A DNA stretch of 8,504 nt from an uncultured Campylobacter sp. Lineage in GTDB: Bacteria; Campylobacterota; Campylobacteria; Campylobacterales; Campylobacteraceae. Within the stretch, counting starts at the first letter, position 1. Every line of letters starts with the position of its first letter. The position numbers and the translations under genes are program-made. Shown here piece by piece: positions 6,554 to 8,504 of this stretch. The notes under the pieces are model-generated. The model was given only the letters and a program-made list of their open reading frames with translations. It was not told the origin of the DNA and did not search any database. The stretch is taken from positions 1 through 8,504 of the forward strand of contig CALHQN010000184.1 in NCBI GenBank assembly GCA_938036585.1, given 5' to 3'.

Positions 6554-7180
6554 CTATTTCGAGTAAAGCTCTACGATAAATCTTTCCTCTACAGGAATAA
6601 CAACTTCTTCTCTCTCCGGAACTCTAGAAAAAATTCCGTATCTTTTCTCTTTTTCTACATCGACCCACGCTACGATGCCGGTCTGTGCCGTAAGATCCAG
6701 CGCTCTTGAAATTTGCGGGTTATTTTTGCTTTTTTCGATCACTTCGATCTTTTGTCCTGCTCGGACGCTGTATGAAGGGATATCTACGCGCTTGCCGTCT
6801 ACTAAAATGTGTCCGTGCGTAACGAGCTGGCGCGCGAAGCGTCTAGTCGTGGCAAATCCCATGCGGTAAACGACGTTATCTAGCCTCTGCTCTAAAAGTT
6901 GAACCAAGATCGCTCCAGTGTTACCCTCTCTACGAGCCGCTTCGGCAAATAGTCTGCGGAACTGCTTCTCGTTTACGCCGTACATAAATTTAGCCTTTTG
7001 TTTCTCACGAAGCTGTGAGCCGTATTCGCTTAGTTTAGCGCGTCTTTGTCCATGCTGACCCGGAGCGTAAGGGCGTTTTAAAAGCGCGCTCTTGCCCGCA
7101 AGCCTTCTCTCGCCTTTCATAAATAGATCGACGCCGAGCCTTCTTTCTAATTTTTCAACCGGTCCTGTATATCTAGCCAT
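6554..7180 (-). CDS. rpsD: 30S ribosomal protein S4
   Basis: S4 is a primary 16S rRNA binding protein that starts 30S assembly, and in several bacteria it represses its own operon. The 208-aa product has the usual length. The N-terminus [16 protein letters not shown] lacks the zinc-type cysteines, so this is the cysteine-free form. [17 protein letters not shown] (38-54) and the S4 RNA-binding domain around 98-160 ([32 protein letters not shown]) are complete. A strong AAAAGGAG precedes the ATG, in an 18-bp gap after rpsK. As the likely operon regulator it is relevant to the structured leader upstream of rpmJ; that link is inference. Confidence 0.98.
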   Translation of the reverse strand: MARYTGPVEKLERRLGVDLFMKGERRLAGKSALLKRPYAPGQHGQRRAKLSEYGSQLREKQKAKFMYGVNEKQFRRLFAEAARREGNTGAILVQLLEQRLDNVVYRMGFATTRRFARQLVTHGHILVDGKRVDIPSYSVRAGQKIEVIEKSKNNPQISRALDLTAQTGIVAWVDVEKEKRYGIFSRVPEREEVVIPVEERFIVELYSK

Positions 7181-7198
7181 AAATTTCTCCTTTTATAA

Positions 7199-7591
7199 TT
7201 ACACGCGACGTCGTTTAGGCGGTCTGCAACCGTTGTGCGCAAGAGGAGTGATATCTTTGAAATATGTAACTTTGATCCCTTCTACGCTACCTACGCTTTT
7301 AACGGCGGTCTCGCGTCCGCTTCCCGGACCCTGAACCTTGACGCCTACCTCTTTGATGCCGTGCTCTTTGGCTTTATTTAACGCGTCCTCGACGGCTTGC
7401 TGCGCCGCATAAGGGGTGGATTTTTTGCTGCCTTTAAAATTTAAAGCGCCCGCACTGCTCCACGCGATCGCGTTGCCCATTTCGTCCGTTACGGTAATCA
7501 TAGTGTTGTTGAACGTAGCGGAGATGTAAACTATGCCTTTGGCGATATTTTTTCTGACGGTTTTTTTCTTAACTACTTTTTTTTGTGCCAT
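7199..7591 (-). CDS. rpsK: 30S ribosomal protein S11
   Basis: S11 is part of the 30S platform and contacts mRNA near the exit site. The 130-aa product is full length: a lysine-rich N-terminus ([15 protein letters not shown]), [18 protein letters not shown] (19-36), VQGPGSGRE (around 86-94) and the highly conserved ending [11 protein letters not shown]. The first codons contain an A8 and an A7 run, which the lysine repeats explain. The gene follows rpsM by 10 bp, and its ribosome site is AAGGA, formed partly from the rpsM TAA stop codon. Confidence 0.98.
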   Translation of the reverse strand: MAQKKVVKKKTVRKNIAKGIVYISATFNNTMITVTDEMGNAIAWSSAGALNFKGSKKSTPYAAQQAVEDALNKAKEHGIKEVGVKVQGPGSGRETAVKSVGSVEGIKVTYFKDITPLAHNGCRPPKRRRV

Positions 7592-7601
7592 ATCTCAATC
7601 C

Positions 7602-7970
7602 TTATTTAGCTGCCGCGCCGACGGTTTTGCGTTTGCCTTTTCTGGTTCTGGCGTTCGTTTTTGTTTTTTGACCGCGAACAGGAAGGCCCTTTCTGTGTCT
7701 TAAGCCGCGATAGCCGCCCAAGTCCATAAGCGCTTTTATATCCATAGCCACTTGTTTGCGAAGGTCGCCTTCGACCATATAGTGCTCTTGGATCTCTTTT
7801 CTGATAGCGGCGGCTTCATCTTCGCTCAGATCGGCGACTCTTTTATCGTAAGAAATTCCTGCCGCATCGAGAATTTTTCTCGACGTAAATAAACCTATAC
7901 CGTAGATATAAGTTAGTCCGTATTCAATCCTTTTTTTCTTTGGTAGATCTACACCTGCGATACGAGCCAT
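7602..7970 (-). CDS. rpsM: 30S ribosomal protein S13
   Basis: S13 sits in the head of the 30S subunit and bridges to the 50S and the P-site tRNA. The 122-aa product shows [20 protein letters not shown] at the start, [14 protein letters not shown] (21-34) and the tRNA-contacting basic tail [20 protein letters not shown], all at the expected places and length. The ATG lies three bases after the rpmJ stop, and its AAGGATAA ribosome site includes the last codons of rpmJ, so L36 and S13 synthesis are probably linked. Confidence 0.98.
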   Translation of the reverse strand: MARIAGVDLPKKKRIEYGLTYIYGIGLFTSRKILDAAGISYDKRVADLSEDEAAAIRKEIQEHYMVEGDLRKQVAMDIKALMDLGGYRGLRHRKGLPVRGQKTKTNARTRKGKRKTVGAAAK

Positions 7971-7973
7971 AAC

Positions 7974-8087
7974 TTATCCTTGTCTTTGTTTATGTTTTGG
8001 ATTTTCACAAATAACGTGAACAACACCTTTGCGCTTGACAATTTTACATTTGTCGCACATTTTCTTAACGGATGGACGAACCTTCAT
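7974..8087 (-). CDS. rpmJ: 50S ribosomal protein L36, zinc-binding form
   Basis: The short reading frame translates to 37 aa beginning [20 protein letters not shown] and ending KHKQRQG, a full-length L36. The zinc ligands are all present (Cys11, Cys14, Cys27, His32), so this is the zinc form rather than the cysteine-free paralogue made under zinc shortage. L36 is a small large-subunit protein. AGGAG (8094-8098) precedes the ATG by six bases. The gene is the first of the tightly packed block rpmJ-rpsM-rpsK-rpsD-rpoA-rplQ and is separated from infA by a 172-bp leader-like gap. Codon use is AT-rich in third positions (11 of 37 end in G or C by my count), in contrast to infA. Confidence 0.97.
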   Translation of the reverse strand: MKVRPSVKKMCDKCKIVKRKGVVHVICENPKHKQRQG

Positions 8088-8172
8088 TCCACTCTCCTAA
8101 AATTTTCTCCACTTTAAATGCAAACTGCACCTAGGTTTAATGAAATTTCAAAAGCGAAAGTATCAAACCAAC

Positions 8173-8203
8173 TGTTTTCAAAATAGTGGGGATTTTGAAA
8201 ACA
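8173..8203 (-). promoter_or_regulatory. 12-bp perfect hairpin in the leader upstream of rpmJ
   Basis: On the minus strand TGTTTTCAAAAT and ATTTTGAAAACA form a perfect 12-bp stem around the loop CCCCACT. No T run follows, so it is not a standard terminator. The loop part CCACT is complementary to AGTGG at 8089-8093, between the Shine-Dalgarno and start codon of rpmJ, and to AGTGG at 8109-8113. An 8-base copy of the 3' arm core (TTTTGAAA, 8146-8153) lies further downstream and could compete for the 5' arm. In E. coli the homologous alpha operon has a pseudoknot leader bound by S4; a similar role here is inference. Confidence 0.5.
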
Positions 8204-8234
8204 CTTCTTCCTACAGTTTAGTCGCAAAATCGCG

Positions 8235-8240
8235 AGTATA
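8235..8240 (-). promoter_or_regulatory. Possible sigma70 -10 box between infA and rpmJ
   Basis: The minus strand reads TATACT (five of six matches to TATAAT), preceded by the A/T-rich AAGTTAAATTTAGA and no clear -35 box, as is common in Campylobacter. It lies about 20 bases after the infA stop. A start near 8228 would give a leader of about 140 nt containing the 12-bp hairpin. The spacer length and the hairpin favour a separate promoter for rpmJ onward; read-through from infA is equally possible. Confidence 0.4.
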
Positions 8241-8259
8241 TCTAAATTTAACTTTATCC

Positions 8260-8478
8260 TTACTTATAGCGGTAGGTGATCCTGCCTTTATCGAGGCTGT
8301 AAGGGGTCAGCTCAACTTTTACGCGATCGCCCGGCATTATCTTGATGTAGTGCATCCGCATCTTCCCGGAAATGTGGCCAAGTACCACATGACCATTCTC
8401 CAGCTTGACCCGGAACGTGGCGTTGGGAAGGTTCTCCAACACCTCGCCTTGCATCTGGATGACATCTTCCTTCGACAT
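8260..8478 (-). CDS. infA: Translation initiation factor IF-1, apparently mosaic
   Basis: IF-1 binds the 30S A site during initiation; it is a single OB-fold protein of 72 aa, and this gene is full length. The N-terminal [20 protein letters not shown] and [15 protein letters not shown] (31-45) are intact family motifs. AGGA (8484-8487) precedes the ATG by five bases. Residues 1-45 carry features I associate with betaproteobacterial IF-1 ([14 protein letters not shown]), whereas residues 46-72 ([20 protein letters not shown] and RITYRYK) are of Campylobacterota type. By my count 35 of the first 45 codons end in G or C (GTC, CTG, CGG, AAG, CCC), against 18 of the next 27 and 11 of 37 in rpmJ. 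The simplest reading is that the 5' part was replaced by transferred DNA; function is probably retained. Confidence 0.96.
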   Translation of the reverse strand: MSKEDVIQMQGEVLENLPNATFRVKLENGHVVLGHISGKMRMHYIKIMPGDRVKVELTPYSLDKGRITYRYK

Positions 8479-8504
8479 TGTTTTCCTGTAAGGGCCGCTG
8501 AAAT

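Noticed and set aside
7561..7584. A7 and A8 runs in the first codons of rpsK as a phase-variation tract
   Set aside because: They encode the conserved lysine-rich N-terminus of S11, an essential protein. Campylobacter phase variation mostly uses G/C tracts.
7931..7937. A7 run near the start of rpsM
   Set aside because: Explained by the conserved KKKR codons of S13.
8173..8203. 12-bp hairpin as an intrinsic terminator of infA
   Set aside because: The stem is mostly A/T and is followed by GTTGGTTTG instead of a T run. A regulatory or processing role fits better.
1..8504. CRISPR array, tRNA or rRNA genes, insertion sequences, attachment sites
   Set aside because: I found no regularly spaced repeats, no tRNA-like GTTCGA arm with matching stems, no transposase-like protein and no target-site duplications.

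Overview
The window looks like a chromosomal piece of a Campylobacter from the higher-GC, mainly oral group (C. gracilis, C. showae, C. rectus and relatives; C. gracilis is a guess I cannot confirm). The signs are Campylobacterota-type RpoA, MurE and ribosomal proteins, the neighbour set Nfu / small helical protein / murE that I recall from C. jejuni (Cj1639-Cj1641), and a very high density of the palindrome AAATTT. All supported genes lie on the minus strand, so transcription runs from high to low coordinates.

Right part (8478 down to 5160): a translation/transcription operon in the order infA, rpmJ, rpsM, rpsK, rpsD, rpoA, rplQ. It encodes IF-1, L36, S13, S11, S4, the RNA polymerase alpha subunit and L17. 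The last six genes are tightly packed: rpoA and rplQ abut with no gap, and several Shine-Dalgarno sites sit in the end of the previous gene. A 172-bp gap between infA and rpmJ holds a promoter-like TATACT and a 12-bp perfect hairpin. The operon ends in an 11-bp perfect hairpin that starts at the rplQ stop codon.

Middle (5129 down to 4066): an exported L,D-transpeptidase of the YkuD fold starts 5 nt after the terminator hairpin. A 503-bp gene-free stretch rich in AAATTT and short repeats follows. It ends in a good sigma70 -10 box (TATAAT) serving the next operon.

Left part (4065 down to 192): a compact operon of Nfu-type Fe-S scaffold, unknown helical/TPR-like protein, murE (peptidoglycan precursor synthesis) and panD (beta-alanine for pantothenate/CoA). 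An uncharacterised 159-aa gene is probably translationally coupled to panD. After a hairpin-bearing spacer comes an uncharacterised 266-aa gene with a TTG start. The last 191 bp show no convincing gene.

Most of the window is ordinary core genome. The most unusual signals are: (1) infA, whose first ~45 codons look betaproteobacterial in protein sequence and differ in codon use from rpmJ next to it, while the last ~27 residues are Campylobacter-like; (2) a possible structured leader before rpmJ whose hairpin loop is complementary to the rpmJ start region; (3) an L,D-transpeptidase gene squeezed into the tail of the ribosomal-operon terminator with no visible Shine-Dalgarno; (4) two unknown genes after panD that faintly resemble small families often met in accessory or immunity-like settings. 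I see no CRISPR array, insertion sequence, tRNA or rRNA, and no clear new multi-gene system.
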